DNA from: Nitrosomonas sp.
GTDB taxonomy: Bacteria > Pseudomonadota > Gammaproteobacteria > Burkholderiales > Nitrosomonadaceae
DNA length: 64,000 nt
NCBI RefSeq assembly: GCF_019635155.1
Contig: NZ_JAHBZY010000017.1
Span: forward strand, 1-64,000
Direction of reading: 5' to 3'
Positions 34,431 through 46,937 of the stretch are shown here, piece after piece. Each line of letters begins with the position of its first letter. Positions within the stretch are counted from its first letter, which is position 1. Position numbers and translations under genes: made by a program. A model generated the notes under the pieces. That model did no database searches, was not told the DNA's origin, and saw nothing but the letters and a program-made list of their open reading frames with translations.

Positions 34431-34967
34431 ATGCGTAACCGAAGCATTATAACAGAAGCCAAGCAGATTCAGCTTGCTACAGAATTGATTCAATTGGGTG
34501 CCCGGCTTCAGGTTCTGGAAATGAATACCAACCTCAGCCGCGAACGATTGGTAAAGTTGTATAAAGAAATTAGAGGTGTTTCGCCTCCTAAAGGGATGCT
34601 GCCTTACTCGGAAGATTGGTTTATGAGCTGGCAACCTAACATGCACTCTACGTTGTTTATGAATATCTATAACTACGTGACTACCAATTCGGATACCGAA
34701 GGAATTGATGCGTTGGTGAAGAGCTATCGGTTATATCTCGAGCATGTCAAAGTCAATCAGCTGGAGAAGGTATTAAGCTTGACGCGCGCTTGGACTCTGG
34801 TGCGCTTCGTGGAAAGTGGCGTGTTATGCATCGCACCCTGCGTAAATTGTCATGGTAAATTTGTAGTTCATTCGCTGGAAATTCATTCCAACCACGTTTG
34901 TGGTTTATGCAATATTCCTTCACGGGCAGGAAAAACTAAAAAAGCTGCGGCAATGCATTATCACTAG
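34431..34967 (+). CDS. flhC: Flagellar transcriptional activator FlhC
   Basis: The 178-residue protein has the FlhC fold and its zinc site in the C-terminal half (CIAPCVNCHGKF, HVCGLCNIP), supplying four Cys. FlhC gives the FlhD4C2 complex DNA-binding specificity. It has a typical length and a GAGGAG site upstream of the ATG. Together with flhD it forms a two-gene operon that ends in an obvious terminator. No other flagellar gene is in the window. Confidence 0.93.
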   Translation: MRNRSIITEAKQIQLATELIQLGARLQVLEMNTNLSRERLVKLYKEIRGVSPPKGMLPYSEDWFMSWQPNMHSTLFMNIYNYVTTNSDTEGIDALVKSYRLYLEHVKVNQLEKVLSLTRAWTLVRFVESGVLCIAPCVNCHGKFVVHSLEIHSNHVCGLCNIPSRAGKTKKAAAMHYH

Positions 34968-34976
34968 CATAATGAA

Positions 34977-35005
34977 TTGCTCAAATGGGCTGGTCATTTG
35001 AGCAA
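34977..35005 (+). terminator. Rho-independent terminator after flhC
   Basis: TTGCTCAAATG (34977-34987) pairs perfectly with CATTTGAGCAA (34995-35005) around a 7-nt loop, and GTTTT follows. The right arm overlaps the last codons of the convergent aminotransferase gene, so it may stop transcripts from both directions. Confidence 0.8.
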
Positions 35006-36187
35006 GTTTTGGATACGGCTTAATGCTTGCTGCAAATTGTCCATGGATGTGGCAAACGATAAGCGCATGTAGCCCTCACAGCCGAATGCCGAACCCGGGA
35101 CAACCGCTACACCGGCTTTTTCCAGCAGATATTCGCTAAATGCGATGTCGTTTTGTGCATTAATCAAATGGTTTTGATATAAGTGCCCGATTGATTCGCG
35201 AACATCGGCGAACGCATAAAACGCGCCTTCCGAAGCTAGGCAGCGCATGCCATTGATTTTGTTGAGTTGCTCAGTGACAAACAGGTTGCGTTCCTTGAAG
35301 GCCGCAATCATTGGATTCATGCAGGATTGATCGCCGTTCAATGCAACTTCAGCGGCTACTTGTGAGATAGAGCTGGGATTGGAAGTGCTTTGCGACTGGA
35401 TATTCTCCATGGCCGTAATAATATGAGCAGGACCTCCGCAATAACCGATTCGCCATCCGGTCATCGAATAAGCTTTGGAAACCCCGTTGAGTACAACCGT
35501 TTGCGGGAATAAATCCGGACACGCATTGACGATATTGACGAATTGCTGACCGGATAACAAGATGTGCTCGTACATATCATCCGTGGCGATGAGAATCTGC
35601 GGATGCTTCGATAGCACTTCACCCAAAGCTTTCAATTCATCAAGCGTATAGACCGCGCCGGAAGGATTGCTCGGACTATTGATGACGAACATTTTGGTTT
35701 TCGGCGTAATCGCAGCTTCCAGCTGCTGTGGTGAAATCTTGAAATGTTGCTCAATACCGGTATCGATAAAGACCGGCCTGCCTTCTGCGATCAGTACGAT
35801 ATCCGGATAAGAAACCCAGTACGGTGCCGGGATAATCACTTCATCACCAGGATTGATGACCGATAATGCCAGATTAAAAAAGCTCTGTTTACCGCCACAA
35901 GAAACCAGAATTTGTTTGGTGTCGAAAACAAAATTGTTTTCCCGCTTGAATTTCGCAACGATGGCATTCTTCAGTCCGGGGGTGCCGCCGACTGCGGTAT
36001 ATTTGGTAAATCCCTTATTAATCGCAGCGATTGCGGCATCTTTGATGTGCTGCGGCGTATCAAAATCGGGTTCACCGGCACCCAATCCGATAATGTCTCT
36101 GCCCTCGGCTTTCAACTTGGCAGCTCGGGCGGTTACCGCAAGGGTAGGGGATGGTTTGATGGCTTGAACGCGGCTAGAGAGCTCCAC
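34994..36187 (-). CDS. aspC: Aspartate aminotransferase (class I PLP)
   Basis: The 397-residue enzyme is a fold-type I aminotransferase: GLGAGEPDFDTPQHIKDAAI, PYWVSYPDIVLIAEGRPVFI, SPSNPSGAVYT, and the PLP lysine in NGVSKAYSMTGWRIGYCGG. It is of the Thermus/rhizobial AatA-like subgroup. It converts aspartate and 2-oxoglutarate to oxaloacetate and glutamate in the cytosol. It is divergently arranged with uvrB, with 81 bp between them, so the two promoters share the spacer. Confidence 0.88.
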   Translation of the reverse strand: MELSSRVQAIKPSPTLAVTARAAKLKAEGRDIIGLGAGEPDFDTPQHIKDAAIAAINKGFTKYTAVGGTPGLKNAIVAKFKRENNFVFDTKQILVSCGGKQSFFNLALSVINPGDEVIIPAPYWVSYPDIVLIAEGRPVFIDTGIEQHFKISPQQLEAAITPKTKMFVINSPSNPSGAVYTLDELKALGEVLSKHPQILIATDDMYEHILLSGQQFVNIVNACPDLFPQTVVLNGVSKAYSMTGWRIGYCGGPAHIITAMENIQSQSTSNPSSISQVAAEVALNGDQSCMNPMIAAFKERNLFVTEQLNKINGMRCLASEGAFYAFADVRESIGHLYQNHLINAQNDIAFSEYLLEKAGVAVVPGSAFGCEGYMRLSFATSMDNLQQALSRIQNLLK

Positions 36188-36268
36188 AGAAAATCCTCAC
36201 ACAAAAAAATAGACGGACCGGCATGTTAGAATGATATAAAGAAACAATTCTATATCGGAATTATACTC

Positions 36269-38299
<2,031 letters not shown>

Positions 38300-38303
38300 G
38301 CGG

Positions 38304-38648
38304 CTATTTCTTCACTTCCGTGGAAGAAACGAAAATGATCGTGCCGAAAGTGCGATTCAACGTTTTGCTGGTAAAGTTGGTCATCACCATGCTCTGACTG
38401 AAGCGGATGTGGTCGCCTTTATTGACTTGAGTCGTCGGCGCGGCAATCCAGAATTTATGTCCGCTGTTTTGCAACTCCATATAGGTATAACCGGCGGCAT
38501 CCATAAAGTCGACGACAATGCCTTCGTTGTCGGTCATTTTTTCTGATGATGCGGCACCTTGTGCATAACCGGGCTGCGCCATGCTGAGGGTGGATTGAAA
38601 AAACAGGCAGGTGACCAGGGCGATAAGGGATAAAAACGATAATTTCAT
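38304..38648 (-). CDS. Secreted small protein with an OB-fold-like (NrfJ-like) domain
   Basis: The 114-residue product has a Sec signal (MKLSFLSLIALVTCLFFQST, cleavage near MAQ). The mature part (VVDFMDAAGYTYMELQNSGH, KFWIAAPTTQVNKGDHIRFS) resembles the small periplasmic domain found in NrfJ-like proteins, beta-rich and OB-like. Function unknown; a periplasmic accessory role in redox or metal chemistry is one possibility. It lies convergently with uvrB, 4 bp past its stop. Confidence 0.6.
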   Translation of the reverse strand: MKLSFLSLIALVTCLFFQSTLSMAQPGYAQGAASSEKMTDNEGIVVDFMDAAGYTYMELQNSGHKFWIAAPTTQVNKGDHIRFSQSMVMTNFTSKTLNRTFGTIIFVSSTEVKK

Positions 38649-38698
38649 GATTTTCAGAAGTGTTCCGTCTTAAAGAAGCCGTATCATACACTGCTACT

Positions 38699-39520
38699 TT
38701 ATTTTGTTCCAATGTTGGTGAGCGCTGCGGTTCTGTCTTGCCGGACTTTTTCAAAAAAACAAATGGCTGCGGCAGCCGCGGCATTGAGCGATTCGGTTTT
38801 ACCTGGCATTGAAATGATGATGTTTTCTTGCGCGGTTTGAATGAGTTCTTTGGATAATCCCGCGCCTTCATTGCCGAACAAAAAAGCGATCGGTCCAGTC
38901 AGAGAAATGTCGAAAAGATTCTTGGCAGCTTGAATGGATGTGGCGATCACTGTTCCCGGAAAATCGCGGGAAGTTTGCAATAAATCGCAATTTTCATGGA
39001 TACGCAGAAAGAAATGAGCCCCCATCGCTGCCCGCAGTGTTTTGGGTGACCATACATCCGCGCAGTGTTTCGACAGATAGATATCACGAACATTCGCTGC
39101 AGCGGCGGAACGTAGAATCGAACCGAGATTGCCGGGGTCTTGAATGGCTTCCAGCATGACGCTAAAAACCTCCTTGCCGCGGCCGGGTTCTTTCTGCGGC
39201 GAAGGGATCGTAATCAGCGCCAGAATCCCGGTTGGCGTTTTAACTGGAGAAATGGCGCGAAATAAAGCGTCACTGACAATCGATATTTTCGGCAGGGTAT
39301 GGCCGCATAGAATGGATAGAAAGTGTTCGTTGTCGCTATTTTCGATATACGATTGACTCACGATCAAACTTTCCGGGGTACCTACTACCGAGCAATAAAT
39401 CTGAACAAGATGAATACCGTCGAGCAACGTTAATTTTGCTTTGTCGCGAAACTGCGAAGAGCTTTCCAGCTTAATCAATTGTTTGATAAGCGAATGACTG
39501 CGTGAAGTGATGACCGGCAT
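38699..39520 (-). CDS. SpoU/TrmH-family RNA 2'-O-methyltransferase
   Basis: The 273-residue enzyme carries the SPOUT motifs: LEAIQDPGNLGSILRSAAAA (motif 1), LFGNEGAGLSKEL (motif 2) and ISMPGKTESLNAAAAAAIC (motif 3, the knot). It also has an N-terminal substrate-binding part (SHSLIKQLIKLESSSQFRDK). It methylates a ribose in rRNA or tRNA using SAM. Its close relative RlmB/TrmH cannot be distinguished here. It is downstream of hisD on the same strand, with a 42-bp gap. Confidence 0.87.
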   Translation of the reverse strand: MPVITSRSHSLIKQLIKLESSSQFRDKAKLTLLDGIHLVQIYCSVVGTPESLIVSQSYIENSDNEHFLSILCGHTLPKISIVSDALFRAISPVKTPTGILALITIPSPQKEPGRGKEVFSVMLEAIQDPGNLGSILRSAAAANVRDIYLSKHCADVWSPKTLRAAMGAHFFLRIHENCDLLQTSRDFPGTVIATSIQAAKNLFDISLTGPIAFLFGNEGAGLSKELIQTAQENIIISMPGKTESLNAAAAAAICFFEKVRQDRTAALTNIGTK

Positions 39521-39562
39521 ATGGTGTATATCCGCTATGTGAAGTCAGTTCACGCCGGTTAA

Positions 39563-40870
39563 TTACCGATGTTTCTTATAGCGATATTCCGCAGATAACG
39601 CATGTGCTTGCAGGCCTTCGCCACTAGCCAGGACCGATGCGATTTCTCCGAGCTTGGCCGCGCCTTGTTGCGAAACTTGGATCAGGCTGCTGCGTTTCTG
39701 GAAGTCATAGACCCCCAACGGTGAAGAAAAACGGGCGGTGCGGGAAGTCGGTAACACATGATTGGGGCCGGCACAATAATCGCCCAATGCTTCGCATGCA
39801 TGGCGGCCGAGAAAAATGGCGCCGGCATGACGGATTTTATCCACCCAATGCTCCGGATTTTCAACCGATAGCTCCAAATGCTCCGGCGCGATGCGGTTAG
39901 CGACTTCACATGCCTCATTCAAGTCTTTAACCTGGATGAGTGCGCCGCGATTTTCCAGCGAAGCGCGAATCACGGTTTGGCGCGGCATGTTGCTTAGTTG
40001 ACGCTCGATACTTTGCTGTACTTGATCCAGGAATTCGGTATCGGGGGATAGCAGAATAGCCTGAGCCAATTCGTCGTGCTCGGCTTGTGAAAACAAATCC
40101 ATCGCGATCCAATCCGGATCGGTGGCGCCGTCGCAAATAACCAAAATTTCGGAAGGTCCTGCAACCATGTCGATGCCGACGACGCCGAATACGCGGCGCT
40201 TGGCGGCAGCCACGTAAGCATTGCCGGGGCCGACGATTTTATCGACAGGTGGTACGGTTTCGGTGCCATATGCCAAAGCGCCGACCGCTTGCGCGCCGCC
40301 GATGGTAAACACCCGGTCGACCTTGCTGATGGCTGCGGCGGCCAGCACCAAATCGTTTCGTTCGCCATCCGGCGTCGGCACCACCATGATCAATTCCCGC
40401 ACTCCGGCTACTTTCGCCGGGATGGCATTCATCAACACCGAGGATGGGTAAGATGCTTTGCCGCCGGGCACGTACAGTCCGACGCGATCCAGCGGCGTGA
40501 CTTTCTGGCCCAGTAGCGTGCCATCGGTATCGGTATATTGCCAGGAACTGAGCGGTTGCTTTTCATGATAGCTGCGTACGCGTTCTGCCGCCTGTTGCAA
40601 CGCTGTGCGTTGTGTTTCCGGCAATGCATTCAGCGAATGCTGCAACTGTTCCGGCGTCAATTCTAGTTGACTGGCTGTTGTAACAGCAAGCCGGTCGAAG
40701 CGATTGGTGTATTCGATCAATGCCGCGTCTTTACGGCTGCGGATATCCATCAGGATATCGGCAACCGTGGTATCGATCGCATCGTCTTGGGCATTTTCGA
40801 ACGCCAGCAGTTTGTCGAGCTTCGAATTAAAATCGGGATCGGTTGAATTGAAGCGTTTAATTTGAACCAT
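39563..40870 (-). CDS. hisD: Histidinol dehydrogenase
   Basis: The 435-residue protein is full length. It has [51 protein letters not shown], the Zn-ligand region [15 protein letters not shown] and GPNHVLPT. It catalyses the last two oxidations of histidine biosynthesis, from L-histidinol to L-histidine with NAD, using zinc. It follows hisG by 35 bp, the usual hisG-hisD order. No hisC is seen downstream, where the methyltransferase is found instead. Confidence 0.96.
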   Translation of the reverse strand: MVQIKRFNSTDPDFNSKLDKLLAFENAQDDAIDTTVADILMDIRSRKDAALIEYTNRFDRLAVTTASQLELTPEQLQHSLNALPETQRTALQQAAERVRSYHEKQPLSSWQYTDTDGTLLGQKVTPLDRVGLYVPGGKASYPSSVLMNAIPAKVAGVRELIMVVPTPDGERNDLVLAAAAISKVDRVFTIGGAQAVGALAYGTETVPPVDKIVGPGNAYVAAAKRRVFGVVGIDMVAGPSEILVICDGATDPDWIAMDLFSQAEHDELAQAILLSPDTEFLDQVQQSIERQLSNMPRQTVIRASLENRGALIQVKDLNEACEVANRIAPEHLELSVENPEHWVDKIRHAGAIFLGRHACEALGDYCAGPNHVLPTSRTARFSSPLGVYDFQKRSSLIQVSQQGAAKLGEIASVLASGEGLQAHALSAEYRYKKHR

Positions 40871-40905
40871 GATTTCGATAATGATTGGATGAAAATCCTT
40901 CGGTG

Positions 40906-41550
40906 TTACTTTTCGATAGCTGCAGAAAACGCATCCAGTACCGGTTGGATGACATTTCGTTTCAATTTTAACGCTGCTTGATTGATAATCAGCCGGGACG
41001 AAATCGGCATGATTTCTTCCACAGCCTTGAGATGATTGGCTTTTAGCGTGTTGCCACTCGACACCAGATCGACGATGGCATCAGCCAGACCGACCAGCGG
41101 CGCCAATTCCATCGAACCGTATAATTTGATCAAATCGACGTGCACACCTTTGGCAGCGAAGTGCTCGCGCGCGGTTTGCACGTACTTGGTAGCGATGCGC
41201 AGCCGTGCGCCTTGGCGCACAGCCGATTCATAATCGAATCCTTCAGGGGTGGCGACCATCATGCGGCAACGCGCGATGTTCAAATCCAGCGGTTGATACA
41301 ATCCGGCGCCGCCATGTTCGAGCAACACATCCTTGCCGGCGATACCCATGTCGGCTGCGCCGTACTGCACGTAAGTCGGTACGTCCGAAGCGCGCACGAT
41401 AATCAGCCGCACATGATCGCGGTTAGTGGCGAGTATCAATTTTCGCGATGCTTCAGGATCGTCCAGTACTTCGATACCGGCGGCCCTGAGCAGCGGCGCC
41501 GTGTCTTCAAAAATTCGCCCTTTTGACAAGGCGATCGTGATAGCGGTCAT
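40906..41550 (-). CDS. hisG: ATP phosphoribosyltransferase, short form
   Basis: From ATG at 41550 the protein has 214 residues ([40 protein letters not shown], the phosphate-binding [19 protein letters not shown]). The lack of the C-terminal ACT-like regulatory domain marks the short form, which needs HisZ as regulatory subunit. It starts histidine biosynthesis from ATP and PRPP. The in-frame ATG at 41592 lies inside sodB and is rejected. Confidence 0.93.
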   Translation of the reverse strand: MTAITIALSKGRIFEDTAPLLRAAGIEVLDDPEASRKLILATNRDHVRLIIVRASDVPTYVQYGAADMGIAGKDVLLEHGGAGLYQPLDLNIARCRMMVATPEGFDYESAVRQGARLRIATKYVQTAREHFAAKGVHVDLIKLYGSMELAPLVGLADAIVDLVSSGNTLKANHLKAVEEIMPISSRLIINQAALKLKRNVIQPVLDAFSAAIEK

Positions 41551-41561
41551 AACTGCAGAAA

Positions 41562-42203
41562 TTATCCGAGATTGGCGGCGGCAAAATCCCAATTGATCAG
41601 TTTATCCAAAATTGCATTGGTGTAATCGGCGCGGCGGTTTTGGTAATCCAAGTAGTAGGCGTGTTCCCATACGTCAATGGTCAGCAGTGGCCGGACATTT
41701 TTGGTGATCGGCGTTTCCGCGTTGCCGGTTTTGACGATGGCGATCTTACCGCCGTCAACGACCAGCCATGCCCAGCCGCTGCCGAATTGTGTTAAGGCCG
41801 CTTGTGCAAATTCTTTTTTGCAAGCATCGACGCTGCCGAATGCTTCCTCGATTTTTTGTTTCAAAGCGGCTGGCGGTTCGCCGCCGCCATTCGGTTTTAA
41901 GCTATGCCAGTAGAACATATGATTCCAGACTTGTGCGGCGTTGTTAAAAATCGCGGCTTTGTCCGCTTGTCCGGCGGAGGCGCGAATGATGTCTTCCAGC
42001 GATTGTCCGGCGAGCTGGGTGTTCGCCAGCAGGTTGTTCAAGTTATCGACATAGGTTTTGTGATGCTTGCCGTAGTGAAAACTTAAGGTGTTGGCGGTAA
42101 TGACCGGTTCCAGCGCATTGTTGGCGTATGGCAGGGGTGCCAATACATATTGCGAACCGGCTTGCGCCGCTTTGGAAAAATTATCGACATTGACAACGGA
42201 CAT
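41562..42203 (-). CDS. sodB: Superoxide dismutase, Fe/Mn family
   Basis: From ATG 42203 (AAAGGAG just upstream) the 213-residue protein carries the metal ligands His in [11 protein letters not shown], His in [13 protein letters not shown], and Asp/His in [25 protein letters not shown] and the [11 protein letters not shown] loop support the Fe type. It destroys superoxide in the cytosol. The N terminus has about 20 extra residues before [15 protein letters not shown]. It is 11 bp upstream of hisG. Confidence 0.94.
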   Translation of the reverse strand: MSVVNVDNFSKAAQAGSQYVLAPLPYANNALEPVITANTLSFHYGKHHKTYVDNLNNLLANTQLAGQSLEDIIRASAGQADKAAIFNNAAQVWNHMFYWHSLKPNGGGEPPAALKQKIEEAFGSVDACKKEFAQAALTQFGSGWAWLVVDGGKIAIVKTGNAETPITKNVRPLLTIDVWEHAYYLDYQNRRADYTNAILDKLINWDFAAANLG

Positions 42204-42266
42204 AGTGTTCTCCTTTGTGAGTTTATTGTAAAAACTTTTAATCAATTCAAACATTCAGTCACCCCT

Positions 42267-42707
42267 TTATTGGGATTGTTGAGTATTGTTCGTTTCGGTA
42301 GTAAACGTAATTTTGCTGTAGCCCGACAACCGCGCGGCCTCCATGACCGTAATCACCGATTGGTGCGTCGCTTTGGCATCGGCATTGATGGTGATGAACG
42401 GATCTTCATGATTGTTCGCAGCCGCTTGTATGGCATCGCGCAAGCTCTCGATACTGGAGGATTTTACCGGCGCCAGATTGATGGTGTATTCGCCGAGCGC
42501 TGACACGGTTATATCGATGCGATTGGGTTTCTCGATATTTTGATCGACTTGTTCCGCGCTGGTTTGCGGTAACGTCAGTTCAAGTTCGGCGAACTTGGAA
42601 TAAGTCGTGGTGACCACCAGAAATATCAGGATGACCAATAATACGTCGATCATCGGCACCAGGTTGATTTCCGGTTCGTCGTTTTGTTTTCCGCGCTGAA
42701 AATTCAT
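42267..42707 (-). CDS. exbD: ExbD/TolR-family biopolymer transport protein
   Basis: The 146-residue protein has one membrane helix near residues 15-40 (INLVPMIDVLLVILIFLVVT, with the channel Asp in the helix) and a periplasmic domain (KATHQSVITVMEAARLSGYS). It couples the proton-motive force to an outer-membrane transporter or to the Tol system with an ExbB/TolQ partner. No exbB, tonB or tolA is adjacent; upstream lies the divergent purE. It is therefore an orphan subunit in this window, whose partner must be elsewhere. Confidence 0.88.
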   Translation of the reverse strand: MNFQRGKQNDEPEINLVPMIDVLLVILIFLVVTTTYSKFAELELTLPQTSAEQVDQNIEKPNRIDITVSALGEYTINLAPVKSSSIESLRDAIQAAANNHEDPFITINADAKATHQSVITVMEAARLSGYSKITFTTETNNTQQSQ

Positions 42708-42931
42708 TCCGTTACAATTGTGATTCCGAATGTTTTTACTCTGGCCGCATTGATAATAAAATCAATGATGAAGCAGGGTTAGTATAATACCAGTTGTATC
42801 GGTTGGCGAAGCCATCGAAATACATCACACAATGATTGCATAGACTAATAAAATAGCCAGCCGTGTCTTTATGACGTGATAGTACAACATTCTGTTGATC
42901 GTGACTGTTTAATTTTGCCGTTTGGAGTGAA

Positions 42932-43420
42932 ATGAGTAAGCCATTAGTAAGTGTCGTCATGGGAAGCACCAGCGATTGGGAAGTCATGCAGCACGCGGTC
43001 GCTGTATTGAAAGAATTTAGTGTGCCGCATGAAGCTCAAGTAGTTTCCGCGCACCGCACGCCGGATTTGTTGTTCCAGTTTGCTGCGGAAGCCAAATCGC
43101 GTGGGATTCAATGCATCATCGCCGGTGCTGGCGGTGCGGCGCACCTGCCGGGCATGATCGCCGCCAAAACGCCGGTGCCGGTGCTGGGTGTGCCGGTCAA
43201 TTCCAAGTATTTGAAAGGAATGGATTCACTCCTATCGATCGTGCAAATGCCGAAAGGCATCCCGGTTGCGACGTTTGCCATCGGCGAGGCCGGTGCGGCG
43301 AATGCCGGATTATTTGCCGTGGCAATGCTGGCGGTCAATAACAGTGAACTCAGCGTGCAATTGAATGAATACCGGCGCAAGCAAACCGAATCCGTTCTTA
43401 ACGCCGAGCTGCCGCAATAA
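42932..43420 (+). CDS. purE: N5-carboxyaminoimidazole ribonucleotide mutase
   Basis: The 162-residue protein has the PurE signature [20 protein letters not shown], the HRTP loop [11 protein letters not shown], and the glycine-rich [17 protein letters not shown]. It converts N5-CAIR to CAIR in purine synthesis. A GGAGTGA site precedes the ATG. Its stop overlaps the purK ATG by one base (TAATG, 43420). Confidence 0.96.
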   Translation: MSKPLVSVVMGSTSDWEVMQHAVAVLKEFSVPHEAQVVSAHRTPDLLFQFAAEAKSRGIQCIIAGAGGAAHLPGMIAAKTPVPVLGVPVNSKYLKGMDSLLSIVQMPKGIPVATFAIGEAGAANAGLFAVAMLAVNNSELSVQLNEYRRKQTESVLNAELPQ

Positions 43421-44553
43421 TGCCAGTGATGCCCGGTGCGATGCTCGGTGTGCTCGGCGGCGGGCAGCTCGGGCGCATGTTCGTGCAAGCCGCGCAGCAA
43501 ATGGGCTACCAGGTCACGGTATTGGACCCCGATCGCGGCAGTCCCGCCGGGCGTGTTGCCGATGTTTTTATCTGCGCCGGTTATGACGACCAAGCGGCAT
43601 TGGAAAAGATCGGACAGCAATGCGCCGCCGTTACCACCGAATTCGAAAACATTCCCGCCGAGTCGTTACGCATGCTTACGAAGTCTTGCGTGGTCAGCCC
43701 TGACGCCAACAGCGTGTCGATCGCGCAGAACCGCGTGCGCGAAAAACAGTTTCTGGTCGATAGCGGATTTTCCGTCGCATCGTTCGCCGTGATCTCTCAA
43801 CCGCAAGACATTGTCACGCAGGATGTCGCGCAGTTTTTACCGGGAATCCTGAAAGTCAGCCAATTTGGCTATGATGGCAAAGGCCAGGTCAAGGTGGCTA
43901 CTGTGACGGAATTGCAGGCGGCTTACGAACAATTGGATCATGCCGTGTGCGTGCTGGAAAAATTCATGCCGCTCAAATGCGAAATTTCAGTGGTGGTCGC
44001 ACGTGGCGGGAACGGTGAAATAGCGACGTTTCCGGTATCCGAGAACCAGCATGTCAACGGCATCCTCGATGTCAGCATCGTGCCCGCCCGGATTTCGCCG
44101 CTGTTGGCCGATAAAGCGCAAGCCATCGCTTGTCAGGCAGCTGAAAAGCTCAATTATCAAGGCGTGTTGTGCGTCGAATTTTTCGTATTGCAAGATGATG
44201 CGCTGCTGATCAATGAAATTGCGCCGCGTCCGCACAACAGCGGGCATTATTCGATCGACGCCTGCGTCACGTCGCAATTCGAACAGCAAGTGCGTACGCT
44301 GTGCGGTTTACCACTTGGTTCGACCACGCAGCTCAACCCCGCCGTGATGATCAACCTGCTCGGCGATGTCTGGCAAAATGGCGATCCCGATTGGAATCAG
44401 GTGTTGCGATATCCGTCGGCAAAATTGCATCTGTACGGCAAAACCGAAGCGCGACCGGGCCGCAAGATGGGTCATTTCACCGTGCTGGGCAGCGATATCG
44501 CTACAGTATTAAACGACGCACTGCACATCAAAGAACGACTCAATTCCAATTAA
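43420..44553 (+). CDS. purK: N5-carboxyaminoimidazole ribonucleotide synthase
   Basis: The 377-residue ATP-grasp enzyme has [49 protein letters not shown] and [19 protein letters not shown]. It carboxylates AIR using ATP and bicarbonate, feeding PurE. It is translationally coupled to purE and followed by purC after 10 nt. Confidence 0.95.
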   Translation: MPVMPGAMLGVLGGGQLGRMFVQAAQQMGYQVTVLDPDRGSPAGRVADVFICAGYDDQAALEKIGQQCAAVTTEFENIPAESLRMLTKSCVVSPDANSVSIAQNRVREKQFLVDSGFSVASFAVISQPQDIVTQDVAQFLPGILKVSQFGYDGKGQVKVATVTELQAAYEQLDHAVCVLEKFMPLKCEISVVVARGGNGEIATFPVSENQHVNGILDVSIVPARISPLLADKAQAIACQAAEKLNYQGVLCVEFFVLQDDALLINEIAPRPHNSGHYSIDACVTSQFEQQVRTLCGLPLGSTTQLNPAVMINLLGDVWQNGDPDWNQVLRYPSAKLHLYGKTEARPGRKMGHFTVLGSDIATVLNDALHIKERLNSN

Positions 44554-44563
44554 AGTGAACGCC

Positions 44564-45448
44564 ATGACCGAAACCGCATTATTCGAAACTACCATTAAGA
44601 GTTTGCCGTTTTTACATCGCGGCAAAGTCCGCGACATTTACGCCGTCGGTGACGACAAACTGTTGATCATACAAACCGACCGCCTGTCGGCGTTCGACGT
44701 GATTTTGCCGACCGCGGTACCCGGAAAGGGCAAAATCCTGACCGCATTATCGCAATTCTGGTTCGATAAGCTCGCGCATATCCTGCCGAACCACCTCACC
44801 GGCATCGCAGCGGAATCGGTCGTCGCCGAGAACGAGCGCGAACAAGTGGCAGGGCGCGCGTTCGTGATCCGCCGCCTGAAACCGCTGCCGATTGAAGCCA
44901 TCGTGCGCGGCTACGTCGTCGGCTCCGGCTGGAAAGATTACCAGCAAACCGGCGCAATCTGCGGCATCCCGCTGCCAGCCGGATTGAAACTTGCCGACAA
45001 ACTGCCAGGTGGCGCGATCTTCACCCCATCGACCAAAGCCGCTGCCGGTGCGCACGATGAAAACATAGCCATCGCCGAAGTGGAGAAACTGCTCGGTAGG
45101 GAATTGACCGCTAAAGTCAGCGCCAAAGCCATCCAGCTCTACTCCGAAGCCGCTGAGTATGCGCTAGCGCGCGGCATCATAATCGCCGACACTAAATTCG
45201 AATTTGGTCAGGACGAGCAAGGCGAGCTATACCTAATCGACGAAGTCCTGACACCCGATTCCTCGCGCTTCTGGCTCGCCGACCAATACCACCCCGGCCA
45301 AAACCCGCCGAGCTTCGACAAACAATTCGTGCGCGATTGGTTGGAACAACAGGATTGGAATAAAAAAGCACCTGCACCGGCATTGCCGGGCGATGTGCTA
45401 CGGCAAACAGTGGAGAAGTATCGGGAGGCGTTAAGATTGTTGGTGTAA
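44564..45448 (+). CDS. purC: SAICAR synthetase
   Basis: From ATG 44564 the 294-residue enzyme has [60 protein letters not shown] and ADTKFEFG. It ligates aspartate to CAIR in step 8 of purine synthesis. The upstream in-frame GTG 44555 would add three residues and is less likely. It ends the purE-purK-purC operon. The sequence after it is clearly A+T-richer. Confidence 0.95.
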   Translation: MTETALFETTIKSLPFLHRGKVRDIYAVGDDKLLIIQTDRLSAFDVILPTAVPGKGKILTALSQFWFDKLAHILPNHLTGIAAESVVAENEREQVAGRAFVIRRLKPLPIEAIVRGYVVGSGWKDYQQTGAICGIPLPAGLKLADKLPGGAIFTPSTKAAAGAHDENIAIAEVEKLLGRELTAKVSAKAIQLYSEAAEYALARGIIIADTKFEFGQDEQGELYLIDEVLTPDSSRFWLADQYHPGQNPPSFDKQFVRDWLEQQDWNKKAPAPALPGDVLRQTVEKYREALRLLV

Positions 45449-45517
45449 TAATTGATATAAAGTTTGAAATTCGCTTTCTGAAACCTAAGCTTGAACTTAC
45501 AACATTTGGGAGATTGA

Positions 45518-46816
45518 ATGAATATTTGGGAAACCCGCCAGACGTCACTTAACGGTGATCAAAGTAAGCGTGATAATTTCAGTCGTGATCGAGCTCGCAT
45601 CATTCATTCTGCATTCTTTCGTCGTTTGCAAGGGAAAACACAGGTTTTAGGGCTTGGAGAAAGTGATTTTTATCGAACTCGTCTTACCCACTCTATTGAA
45701 GTTGCTCAGATAGCTAGTGGCATTGTGCAGGCTTTGCAAAATGACCTGAAGCTTGCTGATTTTCATAAATTGCTGCCGTCAACTTCGTTGATTGAAGCGA
45801 TTGCTCTTGCACACGACATTGGTCACCCTCCATTCGGACATGGCGGCGAAGTTGCGCTGAATTACTTGATGCGTGATCACGGTGGTTTTGAAGGTAACGC
45901 ACAAACTCTTCGCATATGTGCGAAACTTGGGGAATACTCCGATAATAATGGTCTAAATTTAACTCGAAGAACGCTCTTAGGCCTATTGAAATATCCAGCG
46001 CTTTACTCTGAAGTCGTTAATTATTCTTCATATAAAACAGAAATCGCACCTTTAAATGTTGATTCGTACAAACCTCCAAAATGTGTTTTTGATTGTGAAT
46101 TGGATTGTCTGGATTTCATATTTAATCCTATTCAATCTGACAGAACAGTCTTTTCTCAGATTGAGAATAGCAATGATAAGCACGCGAAGACCAAGTTCAA
46201 AGCATTGGATACTTCTATTCTAGAATTAGCAGACGACATTGCGTACGGTGTCCATGATCTGGAAGATGCGATCGCTCTCCAGTTAGTCGATGAACGGATC
46301 TGGCGATCTAAAGTACATGATCTGTTAGTTGACTCTCTCTCAAAATATCCTCTTAAAGAGAAAATAGAAGAAATCACCAAAAACCTTTTCTCAGGTTGCA
46401 ACAGAACGAGGAAGAAAGCAATTAGTTTCTTGGTAAATCACTTCATTCGTGGTTGCTCACTTACGAAGCGAGGTATATTTACAAACGACTTACTTGATAC
46501 AGCAGCAACTATGGATTATGCAGTGAAAAATGAATTAGATATTTTGAAGAAATTTGTAGTTGAGCATGTCGTGAAAACTGCGGAAGTCCAGACCCTTGAG
46601 TATAAAGGTCAACAAATGATCATTCGGATATTTGAGGCGATCGCTTATAACCCATCCCGATTGCTTCCAAAGAAATATCACGATGAATACGAAAATCGAG
46701 ATAAAGACTGGCGTGTAATTTGTGATTACATAGCTGGAACTACGGATGACTATGCAACACGGCTGTATCATAAAATATTTACTCCATCTAGCGGGTCTAT
46801 ATTTGATAGGCTTTAG
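45518..46816 (+). CDS. dGTPase-like HD-domain triphosphohydrolase
   Basis: The 432-residue protein has the dGTPase core: FRRLQGKTQVLG, RLTHSIEVAQIASG, the metal His-Asp pair in AIALAHDIGHPPFGHGGE, and the ADDIAYGVHDLEDAI motif. dGTPases split dNTPs into deoxynucleoside and tripolyphosphate. Some family members act in phage defence by depleting dNTPs. The A+T-rich composition and its place in a patch with toxin-antitoxin genes and repeats suggest acquisition. A housekeeping role is also possible. Confidence 0.85.
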   Translation: MNIWETRQTSLNGDQSKRDNFSRDRARIIHSAFFRRLQGKTQVLGLGESDFYRTRLTHSIEVAQIASGIVQALQNDLKLADFHKLLPSTSLIEAIALAHDIGHPPFGHGGEVALNYLMRDHGGFEGNAQTLRICAKLGEYSDNNGLNLTRRTLLGLLKYPALYSEVVNYSSYKTEIAPLNVDSYKPPKCVFDCELDCLDFIFNPIQSDRTVFSQIENSNDKHAKTKFKALDTSILELADDIAYGVHDLEDAIALQLVDERIWRSKVHDLLVDSLSKYPLKEKIEEITKNLFSGCNRTRKKAISFLVNHFIRGCSLTKRGIFTNDLLDTAATMDYAVKNELDILKKFVVEHVVKTAEVQTLEYKGQQMIIRIFEAIAYNPSRLLPKKYHDEYENRDKDWRVICDYIAGTTDDYATRLYHKIFTPSSGSIFDRL

Positions 46817-46823
46817 CAAGTAG

Positions 46824-46848
46824 CCCGGATAAGCTTGCGCCATCCGGG
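46824..46848. repeat. REP-like palindromic element
   Basis: CCCGGAT (46824-46830) and ATCCGGG (46842-46848) form the arms around AAGCTTGCGCC. It belongs to the GTAGCCCGGATAAGC... class of dispersed elements. Related but more worn copies occur at 47529, 48543 and 49560 in the same patch. Confidence 0.75.
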
Positions 46849-46937
46849 AAAAGGGGTGGAATCCGTGTAAGGCGGAAGCTGGAAGCGTTCCGCCACTGAT
46901 AACCTGCCGAATGATTGTACCGGAATTCCATTGATAG

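Noticed and set aside
42736..42987. 83-codon minus-strand frame upstream of exbD
   Set aside because: I considered it as an ExbB remnant, but the translation has no membrane pattern of ExbB and it overlaps the purE start.
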